DNA of 27,214 nt from NCBI GenBank assembly GCA_031296355.1, contig JARLFX010000262.1:1-27214 (forward strand). The letters are read 5' to 3'. Position numbers and translations under genes: made by a program. Below are positions 1 to 6,727 of this stretch, in pieces. Each line of letters starts with the position of its first letter. The first letter of the stretch is position 1. The stretch is from Acidobacteriaceae bacterium. Its GTDB lineage: Bacteria; Acidobacteriota; Terriglobia; Terriglobales; Acidobacteriaceae. The notes below the pieces were generated by a model. That model saw only the letters and a program-made list of their open reading frames with translations, did not search any database and had not been told where the DNA came from.

Positions 1-300
1 GAGAATCTCGAGCGCCTCCACGCCGCGCGCAACGCCCACGGCAAGCCCTTCCACATCGTCGAACTCCCCATGCCCGCCCCCGTCGTCTTCGAAGGCCAGC
101 GCCTCCCCGCCAGCTACGCAAACTTCTACATCGCCAACGGCCTCGTCCTCGTCCCCACCTTCAACGACGCCAACGACCGCCGCGCCCTCAACATCCTCGC
201 CGAACACTTCCCCACCCGCGAAGTCATCGGCATCCACTGCGGCGACTTCATCTGGGGCCTCGGTGCGCTACACTGCATGACGCAGCAGGAACCCGCATAA
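1..300 (+). CDS. aguA: Agmatine deiminase, C-terminal part (5' end outside window)
   Basis: The reading frame is open from the first base and ends with TAA at 298-300, giving the last 99 residues of a protein whose family is usually about 340-370 residues. Agmatine deiminases (PPAD fold) hydrolyse agmatine to N-carbamoylputrescine and ammonia, a step from arginine to putrescine. The tail shows family blocks: ELPMPAP, a YxNFYIANGLVLVPTFND stretch, and the C-terminal GLGALHCMTQQEP, which matches the family's G-x-IHC-x-TQQ-P block carrying the nucleophilic Cys. Putrescine biosynthesis is therefore likely, although a related peptidyl-arginine-deiminase-like protein cannot be excluded from the tail alone. 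A GC-poor gene follows after 16 nt on the same strand. Confidence 0.85.
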   Translation, partial: ENLERLHAARNAHGKPFHIVELPMPAPVVFEGQRLPASYANFYIANGLVLVPTFNDANDRRALNILAEHFPTREVIGIHCGDFIWGLGALHCMTQQEPA

Positions 301-316
301 CCCAGGGAGGCTAACA

Positions 317-1162
317 ATGAGCGAAGCCGCCAGCACGACCGAGCCGGCCCCGTTTTCATGGAAGGCGTTTCTTACTAAGAAGCACTATGTCCCACGCTTC
401 ATCGTCAAGACGTTCTGGATTACGCTTGGCACGATCATCGTGTTTTCAATACTGATCGTTCTGGTTGCATACCAATTTGGTCCTCAATTAGTTTTGCGAT
501 ACACGATTCACGAAGACGCGCTTGCATACAAATCGACAGGAATATTGCCCCAATCTCAGCTAGTGCCCACCTCACAGACTGACGTGAGCGTAAGTCCATC
601 TGGGGCTCCATTCAGTATCTATGGAATTGAATTCAACCTTCCTTGTAACGAATACACGTTCCCTAATCGATGGGATAGAAATGTTTTCCGTTGTAAATCA
701 GGGTTAGTCGGATTGATCTCCAAGAATCCACTACCTCCATTCAGCAAAGCTATCTCTGCATCTCAAGACAAAAACTCCCAACAGCTAAAAGCGACACTTG
801 GCCCAGAGCTTCTAAGTTCCGAATATGCGCTGATGAACACTGCACTCAATACCAAACTTGTGGATGTTTCATTACTGTCAGGACGCGATTCTGCACTGCG
901 CATGCTGTCGCTTGAGGGATGCAAGAATATCTACCTCCTTCTGGCAAATTCAGCTCACCCCATCAACACAGCGGAATTCCGGGGTTTTGAATTTGCCACG
1001 GTACCACCTGCACAATTCTCATCGAAGTATTACCAAATACGCTTGGAACTCTTCGACCAGCAGAATCACCAGTACGAAATCGAGCTTGGCCCCAGCGAGG
1101 CGCCGATCAGTCAGGCCGATGTCAACGAAATCGTCCACTCCCTGCACAAAAGCGATAACTAG
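317..1162 (+). CDS. Hypothetical single-pass membrane protein, GC-poor
   Basis: The gene encodes 281 residues. The ATG at 317 is preceded by a good Shine-Dalgarno (AGGGAGG, 304-310). A short basic N-terminus leads into one strong hydrophobic segment at about residues 31-53 (ITLGTIIVFSILIVLVAYQF), and the remaining 225 residues look soluble. This suggests a membrane-anchored protein with a periplasmic domain, type II orientation. Two Cys residues near 110 and 126 might form a disulphide. I recognise no family. Third codon positions are much richer in A and T than in the flanking genes, so recent acquisition or relaxed codon selection is likely. It ends 7 nt before the HD-domain gene, so it may be co-transcribed with it. 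Confidence 0.8.
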   Translation: MSEAASTTEPAPFSWKAFLTKKHYVPRFIVKTFWITLGTIIVFSILIVLVAYQFGPQLVLRYTIHEDALAYKSTGILPQSQLVPTSQTDVSVSPSGAPFSIYGIEFNLPCNEYTFPNRWDRNVFRCKSGLVGLISKNPLPPFSKAISASQDKNSQQLKATLGPELLSSEYALMNTALNTKLVDVSLLSGRDSALRMLSLEGCKNIYLLLANSAHPINTAEFRGFEFATVPPAQFSSKYYQIRLELFDQQNHQYEIELGPSEAPISQADVNEIVHSLHKSDN

Positions 1163-1169
1163 CCCCATC

Positions 1170-1784
1170 ATGCAAAACCCTGACCCCACCTACCGCGCCG
1201 CACTCCGCGCTTACCTCGCCCGCGAGTGCAACCCGCGCCACAAATTCGGCCACCAGCCGCGCCTCTATGCCCTCACCCAGCAGATCGGCGCAGGCCTCAC
1301 CTACGACGACGATGTCGTCTTCGCCGCCGTCTGGCTGCACGATCTCGGCGTCTTCGTCGGCCACCGCCCAGAAGACCTCATCGCACTCCAAACCTGGGAC
1401 CACGTCGCCTACATCACGCACAAGGCCCCCTCGATCCTCACCGAAGCCGGCTTCCCTGCCGCAAAGATCCCCGCCGTCCTCGAAGTCATCCGCACCCACC
1501 AGCCGCAAGACGCGCCCCTCACCCTCGAAGCCACCATCGCCCGCGACGCCGACATCCTCGAACAACTCGGCGCCATCGGCATCATCCGCACCCTCGCCAA
1601 GCTCGGCAGCGACACCCGCTTCAACACCTTCACCGACGCAGTAACCGCCCTGCGCAAGCAGCTCACTACCTTGCCACCCAAACTCCAGCTCCAATCCTCC
1701 AAAGACCTCGCCGCCCCCCGCATCCGTACCCTGCAATCCTTCCTGGAAGCCACCGCCGCAGAAGCCGGCGAAAATCTCTACTGA
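1170..1784 (+). CDS. HD-domain metal-dependent phosphohydrolase
   Basis: The gene encodes 204 residues. The ATG at 1170 is chosen because it follows the upstream stop by 7 nt; the frame stays open further upstream, but only as a shadow of the preceding gene. HD superfamily landmarks are present in order: a first His in HQPRLYALT (H28), the HD doublet in WLHDLG (H57-D58), a conserved His in IRTHQP (H110) and a distal Asp in RDADILEQLGA (D128). These are the usual metal ligands, so a phosphohydrolase or nucleotidase acting in the cytoplasm is expected. The substrate cannot be read from the sequence. The length is typical of stand-alone YedJ-like HD proteins. tadA follows on the same strand after 21 nt. 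Confidence 0.85.
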   Translation: MQNPDPTYRAALRAYLARECNPRHKFGHQPRLYALTQQIGAGLTYDDDVVFAAVWLHDLGVFVGHRPEDLIALQTWDHVAYITHKAPSILTEAGFPAAKIPAVLEVIRTHQPQDAPLTLEATIARDADILEQLGAIGIIRTLAKLGSDTRFNTFTDAVTALRKQLTTLPPKLQLQSSKDLAAPRIRTLQSFLEATAAEAGENLY

Positions 1785-1805
1785 CGCTCCAGCTACACTG
1801 AATCA

Positions 1806-2261
1806 ATGTCCCCCGAAACCGATCTCGACTTTATGCGCGCGGCCATAGCCCAGGCGCAGGCCGCCGAAGCCGAGGGCGAAGTCCCCATCGGCGCAGTCAT
1901 CGTCCGTGAAGGCACCATCATCGCCGCCGGCAACAACCGTGTCCTCCGCGACCACGACCCCAGCGCCCACGCCGAGATCATCGCCCTGCGCGCCGCTGGC
2001 CAGCAGCTCGGCAACTACCGCCTCGAAGGCTGCGACCTCTACACCACGCTGGAGCCCTGCGCCATGTGCGCCGGGGCGATCCTCCACGCGCGCATCCGCC
2101 GCCTCATCTACGCCGCGCCAGACCCCAAGGCGGGTGCCTGTGGCTCCGTCCTCAGCGTCATGAACCATCCGCAGCTGAACCACAAGCTCGAGCTCGTCAC
2201 CGGCCTCCTGGCAGACGAATGTGCCGCCCTGCTGCAAAATTTTTTTCGCGCCCGCCGCTAA
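1806..2261 (+). CDS. tadA: tRNA-specific adenosine deaminase
   Basis: The protein has 151 residues, normal for TadA. It converts the wobble adenosine-34 of tRNA-Arg(ACG) to inosine so that CGN arginine codons can be decoded. The zinc-dependent cytidine/deoxycytidylate deaminase signature is complete: H55-A-E57 (HAEI), with E57 as the proton shuttle, and P84-C85-A-M-C88 in TLEPCAMCAGAI. The GEVPIGAVIV block near residues 24-33 is also typical. Guanine or cytosine deaminases share this fold, but the EPCAMCAGAI wording and the length favour TadA. It lies in a same-strand run with the HD hydrolase, a glutaredoxin-like gene and purB. Confidence 0.93.
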   Translation: MSPETDLDFMRAAIAQAQAAEAEGEVPIGAVIVREGTIIAAGNNRVLRDHDPSAHAEIIALRAAGQQLGNYRLEGCDLYTTLEPCAMCAGAILHARIRRLIYAAPDPKAGACGSVLSVMNHPQLNHKLELVTGLLADECAALLQNFFRARR

Positions 2262-2314
2262 ACTACCCCCGAAACCCGCCCGCGAATCCCCGCCAAACCC
2301 GGTAAAATAGAGCC

Positions 2315-2563
2315 ATGTCCCTCCTTGTCTATTCCGCCTCCTGGTGCCGCGACTGCCGCGAAGCCAAGCGCTTCCTCGAGACGCACAAGATTCCCTACAC
2401 CGAGATCGACATTGAATCCACCCCCGGCGCGGCTGACCAGGTGATAGAAAATGTCGGCAAGCGCGCCATCCCCCAGTTCGTCATCGATGGCAAATGGGTG
2501 CAGCCCTACCAGCCCGGCCGCGGCTTTCTGCATGCCGAGATGGCCGAGCTCTTTGGCGTTTAG
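2315..2563 (+). CDS. Glutaredoxin/NrdH-like thiol redox protein
   Basis: The gene encodes a compact 82-residue thioredoxin-fold protein. The redox motif is C11-R-D-C14 in SASWCRDCREAK, followed by the beta-alpha-beta pattern YTEIDIE and a cis-Pro segment AIPQFVIDG. This is typical of small glutaredoxins and NrdH-like or Grx-GST-N proteins that reduce cytoplasmic disulphides. The CRDC active site departs from the classical CPYC glutaredoxin motif, so the physiological reductant (glutathione, thioredoxin reductase or another thiol) is uncertain. The gene lies 53 nt after tadA and 35 nt before purB, with no obvious separating terminator, which suggests one transcription unit. Confidence 0.85.
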   Translation: MSLLVYSASWCRDCREAKRFLETHKIPYTEIDIESTPGAADQVIENVGKRAIPQFVIDGKWVQPYQPGRGFLHAEMAELFGV

Positions 2564-2598
2564 TTTTCTGTAACAGGAAGTGATTTGAGGAGACGCAC

Positions 2599-3894
2599 GT
2601 GATCGCCCGCTATACCCGCCCCGAGATGGGTGCCATCTGGTCCGACGAGAACAAGTACCGCTGCTGGCTCACCGTGGAGGTTGCCGCCTCCGAGACCCTG
2701 GCCGAAGCCGGCATCGTGCCCGTCGAAGCCGCCAAAGCCATCCGCGCCAAGGCGAACTTCGATGTCGCCCGCATCCAGGCCATCGAGGCCGAGGTGAAGC
2801 ACGACGTTATCGCCTTCACCACCGCCGTCGCCGAGCACATCGGCCCCGAATCCCGCTGGCTCCACTACGGCCTCACTTCGACCGACGTAGTCGACACCGC
2901 ACAGGCCCTGCAGATCCTTGCCGCCTCCAAAATCATCCGCGCAGGCATTGTCCGCCTCGCCGACGTGCTCAAAGCCCGCGCCATCGAATTCAAGCACACC
3001 CCCATGATCGGCCGCACCCACGGCGTGCATGCCGAGCCCACCACCTTCGGGCTCAAGCTGCTCGTCTGGTACTCCGAGATGCAGCGCAACCTCGCCCGCT
3101 TCAACGCTGCGGCTGAAGACCTCCGCATCGGCAAACTCTCCGGCGCCGTCGGCACCTTCGGCCACCTCAAGCCCGAGTACGAAGAGACCATCTGCCGCCA
3201 GCTCGGCCTGAAGCCCGCGCTCGTCGCCACCCAGGTGGTGCAGCGCGACCGCCACGCCGCCTACCTCGGCACCTTGGCCGTCCTCGCCTCCACGCTCGAC
3301 AAAATCGCCACTGAAATCCGCCACCTGCAGCGCACCGAAGTCCGCGAAGCCGAAGAATTTTTCTCCGAGAAGCAAAAAGGTTCCAGCGCCATGCCGCACA
3401 AGCGCAACCCCATCACCTGCGAGCAGATCAGCGGCCTCGCCCGCGTCATTCGTTCCAACTCGCAGGCCGCGCTGGAAAACGTCGCCCTCTGGCACGAGCG
3501 CGACATATCCCACTCCTCCGCCGAGCGCGTCATCCTGCCCGACTCCACCATCCTGGCCGACTATCTCCTCAACAAAACCTCAAGCCTGATCGAGAAGATG
3601 TTCGTCTACCCCGCGCGCATGTTGAAGAACATGGAATCCACTGGCGGCCTCATCTTCAGCGGCCAGCTTCTGCTTGACCTCGCGGAAGCCAGCATGCTCC
3701 GCGAAGACGCCTACAAGCTCGTCCAGACCCACGCCATGAGAGCCTGGAAAGAAGACCTCGTCTTCCGCGACATCATCGCGCAGGAGCCCGCCGTCACCAG
3801 CTTGCTCTCGCCCGAAAAACTCCAGCGTGCCTTTGACTACCACCGCCAGCTCGCCAATGTGGACGCCATCTTCGCGCGAGTCCTGAATGCCTGA
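2599..3894 (+). CDS. purB: Adenylosuccinate lyase
   Basis: The protein has 431 residues, the normal bacterial length. PurB releases fumarate twice in purine synthesis: from SAICAR to AICAR and from adenylosuccinate to AMP. The fumarase/aspartase superfamily signature GSSAMPHKRNP is at residues 261-271 on the mobile catalytic loop. LTSTDVVDTA and GRTHGVHAEP (H141) are the other active-site blocks, and the N-terminal RYTRPEMGAIWSDENKY is typical of PurB. The start is GTG at 2599, supported by GAGGAGA at 2586-2592. The following small basic ORF and the YkgJ gene continue on the same strand. The reverse strand is also widely open here, which I attribute to codon bias. Confidence 0.97.
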   Translation: MIARYTRPEMGAIWSDENKYRCWLTVEVAASETLAEAGIVPVEAAKAIRAKANFDVARIQAIEAEVKHDVIAFTTAVAEHIGPESRWLHYGLTSTDVVDTAQALQILAASKIIRAGIVRLADVLKARAIEFKHTPMIGRTHGVHAEPTTFGLKLLVWYSEMQRNLARFNAAAEDLRIGKLSGAVGTFGHLKPEYEETICRQLGLKPALVATQVVQRDRHAAYLGTLAVLASTLDKIATEIRHLQRTEVREAEEFFSEKQKGSSAMPHKRNPITCEQISGLARVIRSNSQAALENVALWHERDISHSSAERVILPDSTILADYLLNKTSSLIEKMFVYPARMLKNMESTGGLIFSGQLLLDLAEASMLREDAYKLVQTHAMRAWKEDLVFRDIIAQEPAVTSLLSPEKLQRAFDYHRQLANVDAIFARVLNA

Positions 3895-3931
3895 TTGTTC
3901 TTTAAATTTCATCCAGTGAGAGAATGTCTTT

Positions 3932-4126
3932 ATGACTGACTTCATCCCCAAACCAACCGAGATCAAGATGCGTGGGCTAGGCCGCAAGGCCCAGAAGCTT
4001 ATGGCACTGCGTGAAAAAGCCGCCCAGGCAAACTCTGGCGGTAAGACCCCCTCCGCCTCATCTGCTACCCCGGCCAAAGCACTCGCCGGCGTCAAGAAGA
4101 CCGCCTTTAACCGCAAAGCGGTCTAG
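3932..4126 (+). CDS. Small basic hypothetical protein (64 residues)
   Basis: The predicted protein is 64 residues, rich in Lys, Arg and Ala, with an N-terminal amphipathic stretch (MRGLGRKAQKLMALREK) and a low-complexity Ala/Ser/Thr middle. No membrane segment or known domain is visible. Its composition would suit a nucleic-acid- or ribosome-associated protein, but that is only a guess. Support for translation comes from its place between purB (37 nt upstream) and the YkgJ gene (3 nt downstream) and from C-rich third positions. The Shine-Dalgarno is weak (GAGAG near 3917-3921). It could be lineage-specific or a chance ORF. Confidence 0.5.
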   Translation: MTDFIPKPTEIKMRGLGRKAQKLMALREKAAQANSGGKTPSASSATPAKALAGVKKTAFNRKAV

Positions 4127-4129
4127 CAA

Positions 4130-4765
4130 GTGTCCCAGCGACCTGGCTCCATCGACGACTCCCCGCTGATCCAGATCGTCGATGCCGCTCTCGCCGATTC
4201 GACCCGCCGCAGCGGCGACTGGCTCGTCTGCAAACCCGGCTGCCACCAGTGCTGCATCGGCGTCTTCAGCATCTCGCAGCTCGATGCCCGCCGTCTCCGC
4301 AATGGCCTCCAAGCGCTCACCCTCACCGATCCCGAGCGCGCCGCCCGCATCCGCCGCCGCGCAGCCGACTCCCTCGCCCGCCTCTCCCCCACCTACCCCG
4401 GCGACGTCGCCACCGGCCTGCTCCCAGAATTCACCGGGCCCACCGATGCATCCGAAGCCTTTGAAGCCGCCTTTGAAGCCTTCGCCAACGACGAACCCTG
4501 CCCCGTGCTCGACCCCGCCACCGGCACCTGCGATCTCTACACCGCGCGACCCATGACGTGTCGCACCTTCGGCACGCCCGTCATGGATGCTGAAGGCGGC
4601 TTCGCTGTCTGCGAGCTCTGCTTCCACGGCGCATCGCCAGAGCAGGTCGCCGCCTGCGAGATGACCCCTGACCCCGATGGCCTGGAAGATCGCCTGCTCA
4701 CCGAACTCCGCGAGCAAACCGGCGCGCACGGCCAAACCATCATCGTCTTCGCGCTTCGCGACTGA
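4130..4765 (+). CDS. YkgJ-family cysteine-cluster protein
   Basis: The gene encodes 211 residues from a GTG start 3 nt after the previous stop. It carries the zinc/iron-chelating Cys cluster of the YkgJ/Fli family (PF03692): C34-x3-C38-x2-CC (41-42) in CKPGCHQCC, then C124, C134 in TGTCDLYTARP and C144 in PMTCRTFG, and a later CELC pair (C161, C164). The domain is known from sequence surveys as a probable metal or Fe-S ligand, but its biochemical function is not settled. The protein is predicted cytoplasmic, with no membrane segment. It ends the first same-strand run and is convergent with the next gene across 24 nt. Confidence 0.85.
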   Translation: MSQRPGSIDDSPLIQIVDAALADSTRRSGDWLVCKPGCHQCCIGVFSISQLDARRLRNGLQALTLTDPERAARIRRRAADSLARLSPTYPGDVATGLLPEFTGPTDASEAFEAAFEAFANDEPCPVLDPATGTCDLYTARPMTCRTFGTPVMDAEGGFAVCELCFHGASPEQVAACEMTPDPDGLEDRLLTELREQTGAHGQTIIVFALRD

Positions 4766-4789
4766 TTCTGGTCTCCCTGGTAAAGCGCC

Positions 4790-5854
4790 TCAGCGCGCCT
4801 TTGCCGGTCCTGGCTTTCTCGGCGAGCCATCGTCTGCGGCAGCATCTCCTCTGCCAGTACGATCCGGCAGAGGTGCCGTGAGTGCCTCCGGCCCAGTAAT
4901 TTCGGCCTTCACCAGCGCCGCACCGCTCAGCACCTCGGCATCTTTCGGAAAGCGAAAGCGATCCAGAGTAAACCACGATACCGCCAGCACCCCCGTCGTT
5001 TCCGGCATCAGCAGCGCCAGCGGCACCACATACTTCTTTGATTTCACCAGGGACTCCGCCACGCCATGCACCGCGCGACTGCGTTCGATCGTCCCCGGAA
5101 CCTGCGGTATCACGAACGGCGTCAGTTCCAGCTCCGGATGTTTCTTGCCATACTTCACCACCGAGCGCGCCACCTGCTGCGGCGTCATCACGCCGGCATC
5201 AAAAATAAAGCTGCGATGTACTGCTCCTGGAAAATAAAAATTAATCACCGTCTGAGAAAAATTCGCACAGTTACGATAGATCAGATTGAAATGGCTGTTA
5301 TTGCCCCGATCATTAAACATCGCAATAAACTTACGGTCCTGCTCCGCGGTGGTGATCAGGTTCAGACCATATATCTTGCGGTCGTAAGAAGCTCCCACCA
5401 ACTGCGTCCAGTCCCCCTCTGGCACACTGCCGTCCGGACCATCCGGTGCAATGCCGCACAGATGGCGGCGACGATAAGCGTCGCGCAGATTCGCTTCGGT
5501 AGCGGATGTCGCGGTCGAGGGAATCTCCGCCGCATGGTCCACCGCATACAGGTACGGCAGCAACGGCGTCGCGAACCAGTCATAGCCCGCCACGCGATAA
5601 TACCGGCTGATCACCACACCGCTCTCGCCCAGTTTGCACGGTCGCAGTTCCGTGGGCGATGCCGCGCATACGTGATTCAAATAAATTGCTGCGTGGCCTG
5701 TCGGATTGATATGGCCAAACGTGCCATATGGCTCTTCCATCAGCACGGCTATTCCCGCCTGTGCGCTGTCGCATAGCAGGAGCACCACGCACGCAAGCAC
5801 GGCGGCTGCTCTGCACTTCCGGCAAATCTGCGCTGACGCCGCCCTGAAATACAT
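4790..5854 (-). CDS. Secreted protein with permuted papain-like (DUF4105/LRAT-type) layout
   Basis: The gene encodes 354 residues from ATG at 5854. The frame extends to 5938, but that start would overlap ubiX, and 5854 places a clean signal peptide at the N-terminus (hydrophobic AAAVLACVVLLLC, likely cleavage after SAQA, residue 33). The mature part has a His in PTGHAAIYL (H54) and an Asn-Cys in YRNCANFSQ (N195-C196). This His-before-Cys order is that of circularly permuted NlpC/P60-like families such as DUF4105 and LRAT/YiiX, so a periplasmic cysteine amidase, peptidase or acyltransferase activity is possible. The family assignment is by motif logic only. The C-terminus is charged and Pro-rich. 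Confidence 0.75.
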   Translation of the reverse strand: MYFRAASAQICRKCRAAAVLACVVLLLCDSAQAGIAVLMEEPYGTFGHINPTGHAAIYLNHVCAASPTELRPCKLGESGVVISRYYRVAGYDWFATPLLPYLYAVDHAAEIPSTATSATEANLRDAYRRRHLCGIAPDGPDGSVPEGDWTQLVGASYDRKIYGLNLITTAEQDRKFIAMFNDRGNNSHFNLIYRNCANFSQTVINFYFPGAVHRSFIFDAGVMTPQQVARSVVKYGKKHPELELTPFVIPQVPGTIERSRAVHGVAESLVKSKKYVVPLALLMPETTGVLAVSWFTLDRFRFPKDAEVLSGAALVKAEITGPEALTAPLPDRTGRGDAAADDGSPRKPGPAKAR

Positions 5855-5920
5855 GCCTTTTTTGACGAGCTTTTCCGCCAAATGTTTCGCTGCTATTGGA
5901 TAATCAACAGTGTGAATACG

Positions 5921-6532
5921 ATGCATCAACCTGGCCACACTTTAATCTTAGCGATAACCGGAGCAAGTGGCGCAATCTACGCTCGCGAGATGCTTCGCAC
6001 CCTTGCAACCGATGACCGCGTTACCCGCGTTCATCTTGTGGCCTCTGAAAATGCACTACGGGTCTTCGCAGAAGAGCTCAACTTCAGCGGACGCACCGAT
6101 CTCATCAAAAAACTTCTTGGCCCGGATCATCCCGATTCGAGCCGCAAGATTCAACAGCACCCGCCAGAAGATATTGGTGCCTCCATCGCTAGCGGCAGCT
6201 ACTTTGCAGACGCCATGATCATTCTCCCCTGCTCCATGGGAACCCTCGCTGGCATCGCGAACGGTATGGCATCGAATCTCATTGAGCGAGCAGCCGATGT
6301 CTGCCTCAAGGAGCGCCGTCGTCTAGTGCTCTGCGTTCGCGAAACACCCTTCCACACCATTCACCTGCGCAACATGCAGTACGCCGCAGAAGCCGGAGCC
6401 ACCATCTACCCCGTCATCCCCACACACTACAACCATCCCGCCGACGAGATCGAAATGGCGCGCCAGTTCGTCTATCGTGTGCTCGCGCACATAGGCCTTC
6501 CTCAACCTAACGCCTACGTGTGGAAAGCATAA
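5921..6532 (+). CDS. ubiX: Flavin prenyltransferase UbiX
   Basis: The protein has 203 residues, the family's usual size. UbiX attaches a dimethylallyl group to FMN to make prenyl-FMN, the cofactor of UbiD decarboxylases used in ubiquinone/menaquinone and aromatic acid metabolism. FMN and prenyl-phosphate binding blocks are visible: LAITGASGAIYA near the N-terminus, PCSMGTLAGIANGMASNLIERAAD split across the centre, and CVRETPFHTIHLRNM. The ATG at 5921 is preferred over upstream in-frame starts (5882, GTG 5912) because family members begin a few residues before the ITGASG block. No clear Shine-Dalgarno is seen. No ubiD lies in the window. The stop codon abuts the heptamer repeat array. Confidence 0.93.
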   Translation: MHQPGHTLILAITGASGAIYAREMLRTLATDDRVTRVHLVASENALRVFAEELNFSGRTDLIKKLLGPDHPDSSRKIQQHPPEDIGASIASGSYFADAMIILPCSMGTLAGIANGMASNLIERAADVCLKERRRLVLCVRETPFHTIHLRNMQYAAEAGATIYPVIPTHYNHPADEIEMARQFVYRVLAHIGLPQPNAYVWKA

Positions 6533-6533
6533 G

Positions 6534-6589
6534 AGTAGGGATCAGGGTACAGGGATTATGGAGTAGGGATTAGGTATCAAGGATTAGTA
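6534..6589 (+). repeat. Degenerate 7-bp tandem repeat, left array (8 units)
   Basis: Eight consecutive 7-nt units start 2 nt after the ubiX stop: AGTAGGG, ATCAGGG, TACAGGG, ATTATGG, AGTAGGG, ATTAGGT, ATCAAGG, ATTAGTA, with consensus ATTAGGG. Positions 6560-6587 match the reverse complement of 6694-6721 at 27 of 28 bases, so this array and the right-hand one could pair as a long stem around the intervening repeat. Confidence 0.85.
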
Positions 6590-6602
6590 AAATTCTCGAT
6601 GT

Positions 6603-6634
6603 GTCATTCTGAGCCGAAGGCGAAGAATCCCGAC
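6603..6634 (+). repeat. Dispersed hairpin repeat (GTCATTC...GAATC type)
   Basis: A symmetric hairpin: ATTCT (6606-6610), GA, GCC (6613-6615), loop GAA, GGC (6619-6621), GA, AGAAT (6624-6628). The two GA steps face each other as a tandem G-A mismatch. GTC (6603-6605) and GAC (6632-6634) could extend it. From memory, very similar sequences recur many times in acidobacterial genomes; the copy number in this genome cannot be seen here. Confidence 0.7.
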
Positions 6635-6692
6635 GCATTCATCGCGTCCCATGCGCTATCAGGCTTCCTCTGCGCAAGGGCTCGTGGTCTTT

Positions 6693-6727
6693 CCTAATCC
6701 CTGATACCTAATCCCTACTCCCTGCCT
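6693..6727 (-). repeat. Degenerate 7-bp tandem repeat, right array (5 units, inverted)
   Basis: Five 7-nt units read on the plus strand as CCTAATC, CCTGATA, CCTAATC, CCTACTC, CCTGCCT, the complement of the left array's ATTAGGG-type units. The array overlaps the 3' end of the minus-strand hydrolase and encodes its last residues (AGSRD) and its TAG stop at 6708-6710. Confidence 0.85.

Noticed and set aside
858..1169. N-terminal extension of the HD-domain gene
   Set aside because: This part overlaps the preceding gene in another frame and has no family similarity; ATG 1170 fits the HD family start.
2560..3513. Long antisense frame over purB
   Set aside because: Same codon-bias artefact; no domain, no SD, and purB is unambiguous.
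5855..5938. Upstream start for the minus-strand secreted protein
   Set aside because: It would overlap ubiX and bury the signal peptide 28 residues inside.
6534..6589. Telomere-type repeats (resemblance to TTAGGG/TTTAGGG)
   Set aside because: The units are degenerate, few and internal to a bacterial chromosome; the resemblance is coincidental.
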